From NCBI RefSeq assembly GCF_900115085.1, contig NZ_FOVF01000039.1, positions 1 through 36,697 of the forward strand: a DNA stretch of 36,697 bases. The letters run 5' to 3'. Numbering within the stretch: the stretch's first letter is position 1; every line of letters begins with the position of its first letter. This DNA is from Dokdonella immobilis (GTDB lineage: Bacteria; Pseudomonadota; Gammaproteobacteria; Xanthomonadales; Rhodanobacteraceae). Of the stretch, positions 10,531 to 19,508 are shown piece after piece. The translations under genes and the position numbers were made by a program. Below the pieces are notes generated by a model that saw only the letters and a program-made list of their open reading frames with translations, made no database searches and was not told the origin of the DNA.

Positions 10531-10689
10531 GACCGGGGCGCATGAAGGCCGCCGCGCTGGACAAGCGCGGATCGCCTGCCTGCGACATACCGCTACGGCC
10601 GCATTGAACGTGGTGCGCGGCGTCTGCGGGGTGATTTCATCGCGCAATCGCGCGACCATGGCGATTGTGAAGCGCTGTCCAGGCCCCAT

Positions 10690-11379
10690 GTGCCGACCAT
10701 GAACCCGCCACTGCTCATCCGCCGCCTCGGCCGCCAGCCCTATGAGCCGGTCCTGCAAGGCATGCGCGAATTCACCAATCGACGGGACGCGGACACGGCG
10801 GACGAGTTCTGGCTGCTCGAGCACGACCCCGTCTTCACCCTGGGCCAGGCCGGAAAGCCAGAGCACGTGCTCGCGGCCGGCGACATACCGGTGCTCAAGG
10901 TCGAGCGCGGCGGCCAGGTCACCTATCACGGCCCCGGCCAGATCGTCGGTTACCCGTTGCTGGACCTGAGGCGACTCGGCATCGGCGTGCGCGAACTGGT
11001 CGAGCGTATCGAACAGGCGATCATCGATACCCTCGCGCACTGGAATATCATTGCGGTCCGGCGCGCGGGTGCACCGGGAGTCTACGTGGCCGAGGCCAAG
11101 GTCGGCGCGCTCGGCCTGCGTGTGCGACGGGGCTGCTCCTTCCATGGGCTGGCCCTGAACGTGGCCATGGACCTCGAGCCATTCAGGCGCATCAACCCGT
11201 GTGGCTACCAGGGTTTGCAGGTGACCCAGGTGCTAGACTTGGGTGGTCCCGGTTCGTTGTCTGCGGTCGAGGATGTACTGATCGACGAACTGTCCCGCCA
11301 GTTCGGCCTGGCCCCGCAGCCGGCCGCTGCGGAACTTCCGCCTTTTGCCGCCCTGGTCGCGGCCACCTGTGTCGCATGA
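10690..11379 (+). CDS. lipB: Octanoyl-[ACP]:protein N-octanoyltransferase LipB
   Basis: LipB moves octanoate from acyl carrier protein to the lipoyl domains of 2-oxoacid dehydrogenases and the glycine cleavage H protein, the first step of lipoate synthesis. The 229-residue product has the [12 protein letters not shown] motif (about 73-84), Lys137 in the AKVGALGLR motif and Cys171 in NPCGYQ, which together match the Cys/Lys catalytic dyad. GTG 10690 has an AGG six bases upstream; ATG 10699 would be three residues shorter and is also plausible. The 160 bases after ybeD stay open in this frame from 10546 but contain no ATG, GTG or TTG codon. The stop overlaps lipA (ATGA). Confidence 0.95.
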   Translation: MPTMNPPLLIRRLGRQPYEPVLQGMREFTNRRDADTADEFWLLEHDPVFTLGQAGKPEHVLAAGDIPVLKVERGGQVTYHGPGQIVGYPLLDLRRLGIGVRELVERIEQAIIDTLAHWNIIAVRRAGAPGVYVAEAKVGALGLRVRRGCSFHGLALNVAMDLEPFRRINPCGYQGLQVTQVLDLGGPGSLSAVEDVLIDELSRQFGLAPQPAAAELPPFAALVAATCVA

Positions 11380-12356
11380 ACGATTCGAACAAGACTATCC
11401 CGCTCACCGTGGTCGGTGAAAAACAGCTTGGCGGCGAAAAGATCGCCCGCAACCGCGCCGGCTTTGCCGACGCGCCGATGCTGCGCAAGCCTGCCTGGAT
11501 CCGCGTCCGCATACCGCCCGGCAATGCGGTCGCCCAGCTGAAGGCCAAGCTGCGCGAGAACCGTCTGGTCACGGTCTGCGAGGAGGCATCGTGCCCGAAC
11601 ATCCACGAATGCTTCAGCAAGGGCACGGCGACCTTCATGATCCTCGGCGAGGTCTGCACGCGCCGCTGTTCATTCTGTGATGTCGCCCATGGTCGGCCGA
11701 ACGCACCGGATCCGCTGGAGCCGGCCAAGCTGGCCGGCACCATCCGCGACATGCGCCTGCGCTACGTCGTGATTACCTCGGTCGACCGCGACGACCTTCG
11801 CGATGGCGGCGCCGGGCATTTCGCGGCCTGCATTCGCGCCGTGCGATTCGAGAATCCCGGCATCCGTATCGAGATCCTGACCCCGGATTTCCGCGGCAAG
11901 GGCCGCATGGAGCGGGCCCTCGAGCTGCTTGCCGAGTATCCGCCGGATGTCTTCAATCACAATATCGAGACTGTGCCCGATCTCTACCGCGAGGTGCGTC
12001 CCGGTGCCGACTACGTCTGGTCCCTGCAACTGCTGAGACGCTTCAAGGAGCAGCACCCCGACATTCCGACCAAGTCCGGAATCATGCTCGGCCTCGGCGA
12101 AACCCCGGAGCAGGTTCATCGCACGTTGAACGATTTGCGCGAACATGCGGTCGATATGGTCACGATCGGGCAGTATCTGCAGCCTACGGCACATCACCAC
12201 CCGGTCTTGCGCTACTGGTCGCCCGAGGAGTTCAAGGCCCTCGAAGAGTATGGAATGGGCCTCGGTTTCGACCATGTTGCGTCGGGACCGATGGTTCGTT
12301 CGTCATACCATGCGGACGAAATGGCCCATGCCGCCGGATTCGTCGAAGTTGCCTGA
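11376..12356 (+). CDS. lipA: Lipoyl synthase LipA (radical SAM)
   Basis: LipA inserts two sulfurs into octanoyl groups bound to lipoyl domains, completing the cofactor begun by LipB. The 326-residue protein carries both iron-sulfur ligand sets: the auxiliary cluster cysteines Cys68, Cys73 and Cys79 ([12 protein letters not shown]), and the radical SAM cluster Cys94, Cys98 and Cys101 (CTRRCSFC). The C-terminal RSSYHADE motif supplies the conserved Ser. The start is the ATG overlapping the lipB stop; an upstream in-frame extension of 59 codons lies inside lipB and is not used. The length is normal for the family. Confidence 0.97.
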   Translation: MNDSNKTIPLTVVGEKQLGGEKIARNRAGFADAPMLRKPAWIRVRIPPGNAVAQLKAKLRENRLVTVCEEASCPNIHECFSKGTATFMILGEVCTRRCSFCDVAHGRPNAPDPLEPAKLAGTIRDMRLRYVVITSVDRDDLRDGGAGHFAACIRAVRFENPGIRIEILTPDFRGKGRMERALELLAEYPPDVFNHNIETVPDLYREVRPGADYVWSLQLLRRFKEQHPDIPTKSGIMLGLGETPEQVHRTLNDLREHAVDMVTIGQYLQPTAHHHPVLRYWSPEEFKALEEYGMGLGFDHVASGPMVRSSYHADEMAHAAGFVEVA

Positions 12357-12396
12357 TCCTATCGAACAGCGTCACCGAGCCCAGATGGAGAGTTTC

Positions 12397-14658
12397 ATGC
12401 GTCGCTTCTTTCTCGTTGTAGCCTTGCTCGTCGTATCCGGCATCGCCGCGGCCAAGCCGGTTGCCGATTCGGGCATGCCGCTCGTGCTCAAGCCGACCGC
12501 CGACCAGGCCGAAGCGGCGATGTGGGCGATGCGATTCCTCTCGCGCTTCCACTACAAGCCGGTTCCGCTCGATGACGCCATGTCGGAAAAGATCTTCGAC
12601 GGCTTCCTCGACAGCCTCGATGGTGATCACCTGTTCTTCACGCAGGCCGACATCGACACGTTCGCCAGCGTGCGCGACAAGCTCGATGATGCCGTCTTCG
12701 AACGCGACCTTTCCGCACCATTCGCGATCTTCGCGCTTTACCAGCAGCGGGTCGCCGAGCGCCTGGATTTTTCGCGCACGCTGCTCTCGAAGCCGTTCGA
12801 TTTCAGCAAGCAGGAAAGCTACGAATATGATCGCGAGAAGGCGCCCTGGGCCAAGAACAGCGCCGAACTCGACGACCTCTGGCGCAAACGCGTCAAGAAC
12901 GACTGGCTGCGGCTGAAGCTGGCCAACAAGCCGGCCAAGGACATTCGCGAGACGCTCGACAAGCGCTATTCGAATTACCTCGATCGCGTGCGCCAGCTCA
13001 ACAGCGAGGACGTGTTCCAGACGTTCATGAACGCCTATGCGACCGCGATCGAGCCGCATACCAACTACCTCAGCCCGCGTGCCTCGGAGAATTTCGACAT
13101 CGCGATGCGCCTCTCGCTCGAGGGCATCGGTGCGGTTCTGCAGCGACTCGACGAATACACCGCCATTCGGGAAATCATTCCAGGCGGTCCGGCGGCCAAG
13201 TCCGGCAAGCTCAATCCCGGTGACCGCATCGTTGGCGTCGGACAGGGTGCCGATGGCCCGATCGTCGACGTGATCGGCTGGCGCCTCGATGACGTGGTCG
13301 ACAAGATCCGCGGCGCCAAGGGCACCGTGGTTCGCCTCGAAGTCCTGCCCGATGCGGCCGGCCCCGATGGCAAGCACGAAATGCTCACGCTGACCCGCAA
13401 CAAGGTCAGCGTCGAGGAGCAAGCCGCGAAGAAATCGGTGATCGACGTCAAGAACGGCGACAGCACGCGTCGCATCGGCGTGATCACCCTGCCGACCTTC
13501 TACCAGGACTTCGACGCGCGGCGCCGCGGTGACGAGGACTACAAGAGCGCCACCCGCGACGTCGAGCGCCTGCTCGGGGAGCTGAAGGATGAAAAGGTCG
13601 ACGGCGTCGTCGTCGACTTGCGCAACAACGGTGGCGGCTCGCTCGACGAAGCCACCGACCTGACCGGCCTGTTCATCGACAAGGGGCCGGTCGTGCAGAT
13701 TCGCGATGCCAGCGGTCGCGTCGAGGAAAAGAGCGACCGCCGCGCCGGTGCCGCCTGGACCGGTCCACTGGCAGTGCTCGTCAATCGCGCCTCGGCTTCG
13801 GCCTCCGAGATTTTCGCTGCGGCCATCCAGGACTACGGTCGGGGCGTAATCATCGGCGAACCAACGTTTGGCAAGGGGACCGTGCAGAACCTGCTCAACA
13901 TGGACGACATGGCGCGCAACGAGAAGCCGACCTTCGGCGACCTCAAGATGACCGTGCAGCAGTTCTTCCGCATCAACGGCGGCTCGACGCAGCTGCGCGG
14001 TGTGACCCCGGAGATCAGCTTCCCGTTGACGGCAGCCAGCGACGAGTTCGGCGAATCGAGCTACGACAACGCGTTGCCGTGGACTTCGATCCAGAAGGCC
14101 GACTACCAGCCCGTCGCCGACCTGAAGCCGGTCATTCCGATGCTGATCGCGCGCCATGAGGCGCGTACCGCCAAGGATCCCGAGTGGAAGGGATTCGAGG
14201 AAGACATCGTCGAGGCCAAGCGCATTCGTGCCGAGAAGACAATTTCACTCAATGAGCAAGTGCGCATCAAGGAGCGCGACGAGCAGGAAGCCAAGCGCAA
14301 GTCCCGCGAGGCACTGGCCGGCGGCGCCTTCCCGAACCAGGATCCGGCTGCGAAGACTCGCGAGGAACTGCTCAAGGACACCGGCAAGGCGCCCCAGCTC
14401 AACACGGCCTCGGCTGGAGTCAATGCATCTGGCGACGACGACTCCGCTGCCGCAGTGACCCTCGAAGACGACGGCCTGCAAGCGGACGAGCGCAGCATCG
14501 CCAAGGACCTCGCGCGCGAGGAGCAACGCAAGGCGCGCCGCGACATCATCCTCAACGAGGCCGCCCAGGTGCTTTCCGACGAGATCGACCTGATCCGCAG
14601 CAACACCAAGCTGGCCGCGCAGATCCTGCCGCACGAGGCCGCTGCGAACGTGGATTGA
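12397..14658 (+). CDS. prc: Tail-specific periplasmic protease Prc (S41)
   Basis: Prc degrades or trims periplasmic proteins from exposed C termini; in E. coli it acts on FtsI and, with NlpI, on MepS. The 753-residue precursor has a signal peptide (residues 1 to about 20, cleavage near AAAKP), an N-terminal helical domain, a PDZ domain around residues 230-330 (GIGAVLQRLDEY onward) and the S41 core. The Ser-Lys dyad is Ser468 (in SASASE) and Lys493 (in TFGKGTVQ), with the same 25-residue spacing as E. coli Ser452/Lys477. The protein is about 70 residues longer than E. coli Prc, largely in a charged C-terminal region. I choose ATG 12397 because GGAGA precedes it; ATG 12385 is the alternative. 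It begins 40 bases after lipA. Confidence 0.94.
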   Translation: MRRFFLVVALLVVSGIAAAKPVADSGMPLVLKPTADQAEAAMWAMRFLSRFHYKPVPLDDAMSEKIFDGFLDSLDGDHLFFTQADIDTFASVRDKLDDAVFERDLSAPFAIFALYQQRVAERLDFSRTLLSKPFDFSKQESYEYDREKAPWAKNSAELDDLWRKRVKNDWLRLKLANKPAKDIRETLDKRYSNYLDRVRQLNSEDVFQTFMNAYATAIEPHTNYLSPRASENFDIAMRLSLEGIGAVLQRLDEYTAIREIIPGGPAAKSGKLNPGDRIVGVGQGADGPIVDVIGWRLDDVVDKIRGAKGTVVRLEVLPDAAGPDGKHEMLTLTRNKVSVEEQAAKKSVIDVKNGDSTRRIGVITLPTFYQDFDARRRGDEDYKSATRDVERLLGELKDEKVDGVVVDLRNNGGGSLDEATDLTGLFIDKGPVVQIRDASGRVEEKSDRRAGAAWTGPLAVLVNRASASASEIFAAAIQDYGRGVIIGEPTFGKGTVQNLLNMDDMARNEKPTFGDLKMTVQQFFRINGGSTQLRGVTPEISFPLTAASDEFGESSYDNALPWTSIQKADYQPVADLKPVIPMLIARHEARTAKDPEWKGFEEDIVEAKRIRAEKTISLNEQVRIKERDEQEAKRKSREALAGGAFPNQDPAAKTREELLKDTGKAPQLNTASAGVNASGDDDSAAAVTLEDDGLQADERSIAKDLAREEQRKARRDIILNEAAQVLSDEIDLIRSNTKLAAQILPHEAAANVD

Positions 14659-14819
14659 TCTGGGACGGGGATTCGAGATTGGGGATTCGAGATTCGCGGG
14701 GCCAGCCACGCGGCCGCCGCAGTTGTCGGGAATCTAAAGTCGCCCGCTACGGCGTCAACCAGACGGCCAACGGAATCCTGCTTTCGAATCCCGAATCCCG
14801 AATCTCCAATCCCGAATCC
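14659..14819. repeat. Inverted array of 7-bp GATTCGG-type repeats between convergent genes
   Basis: Two arms of 29 bases are near-perfect reverse complements: 14668-14696 (GGGATTCGAGATTGGGGATT and on) and 14792-14820 (CGAATCCCGAATCTCCAATC and on). They differ at three positions, one of them a possible G-U pair. Both arms have 7-base periodicity, and the right arm extends left to 14785 giving about five CGAATCC-like units. The loop is about 95 bases. The right arm ends on the first base of the aminopeptidase stop codon. The element lies between convergent prc and the M17 gene, where an RNA hairpin could stop or protect both transcripts; that role is inference. I recall similar GATTCGG strings in Xanthomonadaceae intergenic DNA. 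Confidence 0.75.
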
Positions 14820-16214
14820 CTATCCGTAGCGCAGCCTGAGAAACTCCAGATAGGCCCGCAGTCCCTGCGCCTCGCCGCCGCGCGGTCGGCCGGGGCGTTC
14901 GGTGTCGTTCCATGAATAGACGTCCAGATGGCACCAGGCCGTCGACTCGGGGACGAAGCGCTCGAGGAACAGGGCCGCGATGATGGCGCCTGCGTGACGC
15001 GAGGATCCCGAATTGGCCAGGTCGGCCATGTAGGAATCGAGCATGGTGAGGTAGGGGCGCCAGAGTGGCATGCGCCAGAGGGGATCCTGGGTTTTCGTGC
15101 CGGCCGCGAGCAGGGCTTCGGCGATCTCGTCGCGATTGCAGAACAGGGCCGGCAGGTCGGCGCCCAGGGCGACGCGTGCGGCGCCGGTCAGGGTTGCGAA
15201 GTCGAGGATCAGGTCGGGTTTGAGTTCGCTGGCATAGGCCAGCGCATCGCACAACACGAGGCGGCCTTCGGCATCGGTGTTGTCGATCTCGACGCTGAGT
15301 CCGGCCCGGGTCCGGATCACTTCACCGGGTCGGAATGCATTGCCCGCAACGGCATTCTCGACGGCGGGAATGAGCAAGGTCAGGCGGATCGGCAGGCGCG
15401 CATCGAGCAGCAGACCGGCCAGGGCGATCGCATGGGCAGCGCCACCCATGTCCTTTTTCATCCAGCGCATGCCGTCCGCGGTCTTCAGATCGAGGCCGCC
15501 GGTGTCGAAACACACGCCCTTGCCGACCAGGACCACGTGCGGGGCGTCGTCAGCGCCATGTGAGAGCATGGCCAAGCGCGGCTGGCGATCATTGGCGGCG
15601 GCACGACCGACCGCATGGATGGTCGGGAAATTGTCTTCGAGCAGGGTGTCGCCGACCCATTCGCGATAGTTCGCAGCGTGCCGTTCGGCCAGCGCGCGGA
15701 CCGCGGCGGCAAGCTCGGCCGGCCCCATGTCCTGGGTTGGCGCGTTGATCAGGTCGCGGGTCAGGTAGGCTGCTTCGGCCTGGCTGCCAATGCGTGCGCG
15801 GACGTCCTGATCGACGAGCAGTCGCGCTGCGGGCCGCGTCGGTTTCCGGTAGCGCGTATAGCGATAGGCGCCCAACGCCCAGCCGAGCGCGGCCTGCGCC
15901 GGTTCGAGGGCGATGCCGCGTGGATCGAGCCGGTAATCGCCTTCGGGCAGGCGCACCGGAAGCGAGGCCAGGGCGAACAGGCCGTCACGCCGGTTGCAGC
16001 CGGCCAGCATGATCGATTCTTCGCCATCGGCCAGGGTGACACCGAGGGTGCGACCGTTCTCGCCGCGGAATCCGTTCGCGACGCAGGCGCGCCGGACCGC
16101 ATCGCCGAGCGATGCCACCGTGGCTTCGAATTCGCTGCTGTCGACGAGGACCAGGGGAATGGCGGAAACGGATTCGTCGGGACGGATCCAGGCGTCGATC
16201 GGAGTCGGGGTCAT
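14820..16214 (-). CDS. Leucyl aminopeptidase family protein (M17)
   Basis: This is a cytosolic dizinc/dimanganese aminopeptidase that removes N-terminal residues from peptides. The 464-residue protein has a divergent N-terminal domain and a well conserved catalytic domain. Its metal ligands and catalytic residues line up with E. coli PepA at a constant offset of 38: Lys232, Asp237, Asp255, Asp314 and Glu316, with Arg318 in the NTDAEGRL signature. The start is the ATG at 16214, which overlaps the stop of the HAD gene (ATGA); the frame stays open further upstream. At 464 residues it is a little shorter than PepA (503), and it probably represents the PepB-like branch of the family. The DNA-binding or recombination roles of PepA should not be assumed. 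Confidence 0.93.
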   Translation of the reverse strand: MTPTPIDAWIRPDESVSAIPLVLVDSSEFEATVASLGDAVRRACVANGFRGENGRTLGVTLADGEESIMLAGCNRRDGLFALASLPVRLPEGDYRLDPRGIALEPAQAALGWALGAYRYTRYRKPTRPAARLLVDQDVRARIGSQAEAAYLTRDLINAPTQDMGPAELAAAVRALAERHAANYREWVGDTLLEDNFPTIHAVGRAAANDRQPRLAMLSHGADDAPHVVLVGKGVCFDTGGLDLKTADGMRWMKKDMGGAAHAIALAGLLLDARLPIRLTLLIPAVENAVAGNAFRPGEVIRTRAGLSVEIDNTDAEGRLVLCDALAYASELKPDLILDFATLTGAARVALGADLPALFCNRDEIAEALLAAGTKTQDPLWRMPLWRPYLTMLDSYMADLANSGSSRHAGAIIAALFLERFVPESTAWCHLDVYSWNDTERPGRPRGGEAQGLRAYLEFLRLRYG

Positions 16215-16942
16215 GGGTTCGGATTGTCCCGACTGGCCGTGTGCGCCGCAAGCCATTCGGACAGGGCGTTCAAATCGTTGACGACGAGATCCGGGGATGC
16301 CTCGTGGGTCCAGGCCGAGCCGTGCCGGTTCAGCCAGGCGCTGCGCATTCCGGCCTCGCGGGCGCCAACGACGTCGGCCAGCGGGTCGTCGCCGACGTGC
16401 AACACGTTTTCCGGAGCGACGCCGAGGCGTTCGCAGGCATGCAGGAAGATGCCCGGATCGGGCTTGGCCACGCCGATCTCGCCGGCGCTGACGCTGAACC
16501 GGAAATGCTCGTGCAGACCGATCAGGGCAAGGTCGGCGGTGCCATTGGAAATGCTGATCAGGGGCACCCGCGCGGCCATGGCGGCCAGGGCTGAAGTCGT
16601 GTCTGCATAGCACTCGACCTCGTTGCGCACGCGCACATAGACCTGATAGGTCCGTTCGACCCAGTCCTCGCCCATGTTGAACGGCTCGAAGACCCGGCGC
16701 AGGGTCAAGCGGCGCTGGGCACCGAAGTCGTGCGACAACTCGGGATGCTCTTCGGCGACCTGGTCACGCAGCCGGCGCAGGGATTCCACCGGCCAGGCCG
16801 CTGCGACTTCGGGGCAGTTCGCACGCAACCACACATCAACGCTCTGCTCTACGCGTTGAATGACAGGGCCGATCGGCCAGAGGGTATCGTCCAGATCCAG
16901 CGATATCGCGTGAATTTCCACGTCGGCCGCAGTCGCGTTCAA
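16211..16942 (-). CDS. HAD-superfamily phosphatase, YigB-like
   Basis: This is a 243-residue haloacid-dehalogenase-type hydrolase, subfamily IA. All four motifs are present: DLDDTLW (nucleophile Asp16 and acid Asp18), SISNGT, Lys in VAKPDPGIF, and GDDPLADV. A helical cap follows motif I. The layout resembles E. coli YigB, which dephosphorylates FMN and a riboflavin-pathway intermediate, but the substrate cannot be read from sequence. The longest start is TTG at 16942, overlapping the stop of the upstream gene (TTGA). GTG 16921 would also leave motif I intact. The gene is coupled by overlap to its neighbours on both sides. Confidence 0.88.
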   Translation of the reverse strand: MNATAADVEIHAISLDLDDTLWPIGPVIQRVEQSVDVWLRANCPEVAAAWPVESLRRLRDQVAEEHPELSHDFGAQRRLTLRRVFEPFNMGEDWVERTYQVYVRVRNEVECYADTTSALAAMAARVPLISISNGTADLALIGLHEHFRFSVSAGEIGVAKPDPGIFLHACERLGVAPENVLHVGDDPLADVVGAREAGMRSAWLNRHGSAWTHEASPDLVVNDLNALSEWLAAHTASRDNPNP

Positions 16943-18126
16943 TTGGAATTCGAGGGGGGACGTGCTTCCTCGGCGGCTTCGGACTGCTCTTGTTTTGCCC
17001 TGGAAAGGTTGCTGCGCGCCTTCTGCGTGCTTTCGGATCCGGGTGCAAAACTGATGCTGGATTCGAGCGTGGCGCGCGGCGCCGACATCGGTGGAGGTAC
17101 TTCCCGCGCCCGTGGCATGGCGGCGACGTCAGCCGGCGTGACCTCGACGATGGCCGAGTCGATGAAGGCGAGGCGCGTGCCGTCCCGGCCATAGACATCG
17201 CCCGCTTCGGAATATGGCACGAGCTGGTGTCGACGCATGCTCTGAAGTGCGGTCGGCGAGTTGAGGAATACGACGAAATCATCGATCGCAGCGCGATTCG
17301 GCGCATCTTCCTTCTGCACCACATAGAGCGTGGTGAAGAGCGGATAGCTGCCGTCTGCAATGCTCTGGCTCGATGCACTGATGCCTTCAACGGAGAGCAT
17401 TTTCAGGGACTTGTTGGCAAAGCTGCTGGAAAGTGTGGTCAGGCCGAGGCTGTTCGGATCAATGGCGATCGCCTCCTCGAGCTTTGCCGTGTTCAGGTAG
17501 AGGCGGGGCGCGGCGATGCGCTGATCGCCATGCCGGTAGAGCAGGCGACGAAAGCTGAACTCGACACCATCCAGTGGTGCTGCAATCGAATACAGGTTGA
17601 TCGGTGCATCGGCGCCACCGAGGTCCTTCCAGTTGCTGATTCGACCCAGGTAGATCTGGCGCAGCTGCGCGAGCGTGATATTGCCCAGTGGATTCTTCGG
17701 GTGGGTGACCGGCACGATGGCGTCGAGGGCAATTGGCTGGAAAATGAGGCCGCGCTCGGCATCGCGCTCGTCATGCATGGCCCGCGCGCTGCCGGCGACA
17801 TCGGCACTGCCGTCGATGACCGCATCGATTCCCGACACGGTGCTGAACGGCTGCACGGTCAGCACGCCCCCTTGTTCCTTGCGAAATGCATCGACGAGGT
17901 CGTTGGTGAAGCCACGTGCCGAGACGATGTCGCCGCGCCAGACGATGCGGTGCTGGCTCGCGGAGGGCGAATTCGAACGAGCGTGCGCGGCGGGACGCGT
18001 CGCGGCTGCGGTCGCTCCGGCCTTGGCGGGCGCGCTCGAGTCGGCCACTGCCGGCACGGAAAACAATGCCAGCAACAGGACTGCCGCGGTCAGGGCGCGC
18101 ATTGGATCGGGAACTGGGAAACGCAT
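16939..18126 (-). CDS. PstS-like periplasmic phosphate-binding-type protein
   Basis: This is a 395-residue secreted protein. It has a signal peptide (hydrophobic LTAAVLLLALFSV, Ala-rich cleavage region), a low-complexity Ala/Ser/Arg linker, and a type 2 periplasmic-binding-protein domain. PstS-family features include SGIDAVIDGSADVAGSAR, the HPKNPLGNITLAQLRQIYLG stretch and the following NWKDLGG. A polar C-terminal tail rich in Ser, Glu and Ala follows. No pstC, pstA or pstB gene is near, so it may act as a stand-alone phosphate-binding or secreted protein. It opens a three-gene overlapping unit with the HAD phosphatase and aminopeptidase. ATG 18126 is chosen; TTG 18138 or the internal ATG near 18102 are alternatives, and none has a strong ribosome-binding site. 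Confidence 0.8.
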   Translation of the reverse strand: MRFPVPDPMRALTAAVLLLALFSVPAVADSSAPAKAGATAAATRPAAHARSNSPSASQHRIVWRGDIVSARGFTNDLVDAFRKEQGGVLTVQPFSTVSGIDAVIDGSADVAGSARAMHDERDAERGLIFQPIALDAIVPVTHPKNPLGNITLAQLRQIYLGRISNWKDLGGADAPINLYSIAAPLDGVEFSFRRLLYRHGDQRIAAPRLYLNTAKLEEAIAIDPNSLGLTTLSSSFANKSLKMLSVEGISASSQSIADGSYPLFTTLYVVQKEDAPNRAAIDDFVVFLNSPTALQSMRRHQLVPYSEAGDVYGRDGTRLAFIDSAIVEVTPADVAAMPRAREVPPPMSAPRATLESSISFAPGSESTQKARSNLSRAKQEQSEAAEEARPPSNSN

Positions 18127-18277
18127 AGGCGGGATCAATCTGGAGCGGCATCGGGTCGGGACAGGACTCTATCATGCGACTGGTGGGCGGGTCCGAGTGT
18201 GAGCCAATCGGCTTCCTGGCTGGGCCAGGAATACGATCTTCTGCCCGGCGGGTTTCCGGCAGGCCGCGTGGTTCTCG

Positions 18278-18300
18278 TACAATCGACCAGATTTCAAGGA
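18278..18300 (+). promoter_or_regulatory. Candidate -10 element and ribosome-binding site of gspL
   Basis: TACAAT at 18278-18283 matches the sigma-70 -10 consensus at five of six positions. Only a poor -35 (TTTCCG or similar, near 18253-18259) precedes it. AAGGA at 18296-18300 is a good Shine-Dalgarno sequence eight bases before the gspL ATG. The divergent region 18127-18308 must also hold the promoter of the PstS-like gene, for which I see only a weak TAGAGT on the minus strand. Confidence 0.4.
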
Positions 18301-18308
18301 TTTTCCGA

Positions 18309-19508
18309 ATGCCCGATCGCCTTCTGCTTCGTCTCGACCGTTCTGGAAGCCTCACCTGGCTGCGCCAGTCGGCGGACGGGCGCATGCTGTCCTCGAGCCA
18401 GAAAGGGGCACCCCCATCGGCGGTTCTTGGCACTGCCGGCGAACTGGTCGTCCTCGTTCCGGCCGAAGACGTATTGCTGATCCAGACCCGGATTACCGCA
18501 CGTAGCGCCGCGCAATTGCAGCAGGCGGTGCCATTCGCGGTCGAGGATCAACTGCTCGGGCCGATCGAGGAGCAGCATTTTGCGATCCGCAGCGGCAATG
18601 ACGGCATGGTCGGCGTCGCCGTTGTCAGCAAACGGCGCATGCGCGCGTGGCTCGACCAGTTGCAGGCATTCGGGATTCGTGCCGATGTCCTGATCCCGGA
18701 ATCGATGGCGCTGCCGATTGGACCGGAAAGTGCCTGCGCGATCATCGACGAGGGGCATGCCACAGCACGCCTCGATCCATGGACGGCGATCAGCTGCGCC
18801 AGCGGCGAATTTCCGGCCTGGATCGCCCAGGCCCGGGCCGCCGGTATCGAGCGCGCGCTGGAAATCCACGATTTCGGCACCGCGCCACCTTTGCCGCTGG
18901 CCGGGCGGATCAGTGCCTACCACAGTGGTCAGCGTGATCCGCTGGCCTTTCTTGCGCGACATCTGCGCATGCCGCCGGTCAACCTGCTCGGCGGCGAATT
19001 CGCTTCGGGGCATCGCCAGGCACGCGGGGTACGCTGGTGGCGCAGGGCGGCCGTTCTTGCCGCGGCCATTCTCCTCACCGCATTCATCCAGCGCGGCATC
19101 GAGGTTGGCCAGATGGCACGCAGCGTCGAGCGCGTCGATGCGGCGATGTCGGCCAGCCTCACCGAGGCGTTTCCCGATCTCGGCGCGGCTGAGCGCACGC
19201 GGGCGCCAGCGAGCGTCATGCGCGATCGGCTCGAGCGGCTTCGCGGCGGCAACGAGGCCGGTGGCCTGTTGCGCCTGCTCGGACAGATCGCCCCGGTCCT
19301 CGGGCGCACCACGCGCACTCAGGTGCGCGGTCTGGAATTTCGCAACGGTATCCTCGAGGTCGGTCTGCGATCGCCGGATGTCGCCACCTTGGACAGCATG
19401 CGCGAGCAGTTCGCTGCGATTCCTGGCCTGACCGCGGAAGTGACCGCGTCAGTGCCAGTCGAGTCCGGGGTCGATGGCCGCATCCGCATTCGAGGGGAGG
19501 GCCCATGA
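18309..19508 (+). CDS. gspL: Type II secretion system protein GspL
   Basis: GspL is the bitopic inner-membrane platform protein that holds the GspE ATPase through its cytoplasmic domain. The 399-residue product has the actin-like cytoplasmic fold of the family (RLDRSGSLTW at the start, VPAEDVLL and QQAVPFAVEDQL near residues 52-85), one membrane segment around residues 245-262 (AAVLAAAILLTAFIQ after a WWRR stop-transfer pattern), and a ferredoxin-like periplasmic domain. ATG 18309 has AAGGA upstream, so the 45-codon longer open frame is not used. It overlaps gspM by four bases. No other core gsp gene except M and N is in the window. Confidence 0.88.
   Translation: MPDRLLLRLDRSGSLTWLRQSADGRMLSSSQKGAPPSAVLGTAGELVVLVPAEDVLLIQTRITARSAAQLQQAVPFAVEDQLLGPIEEQHFAIRSGNDGMVGVAVVSKRRMRAWLDQLQAFGIRADVLIPESMALPIGPESACAIIDEGHATARLDPWTAISCASGEFPAWIAQARAAGIERALEIHDFGTAPPLPLAGRISAYHSGQRDPLAFLARHLRMPPVNLLGGEFASGHRQARGVRWWRRAAVLAAAILLTAFIQRGIEVGQMARSVERVDAAMSASLTEAFPDLGAAERTRAPASVMRDRLERLRGGNEAGGLLRLLGQIAPVLGRTTRTQVRGLEFRNGILEVGLRSPDVATLDSMREQFAAIPGLTAEVTASVPVESGVDGRIRIRGEGP

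Noticed and set aside
12232-14157. Open frame of 641 codons antisense to prc
   Set aside because: It is a codon-bias shadow of a GC-rich gene with no recognised domain. The sense strand encodes a full protease with its catalytic dyad.
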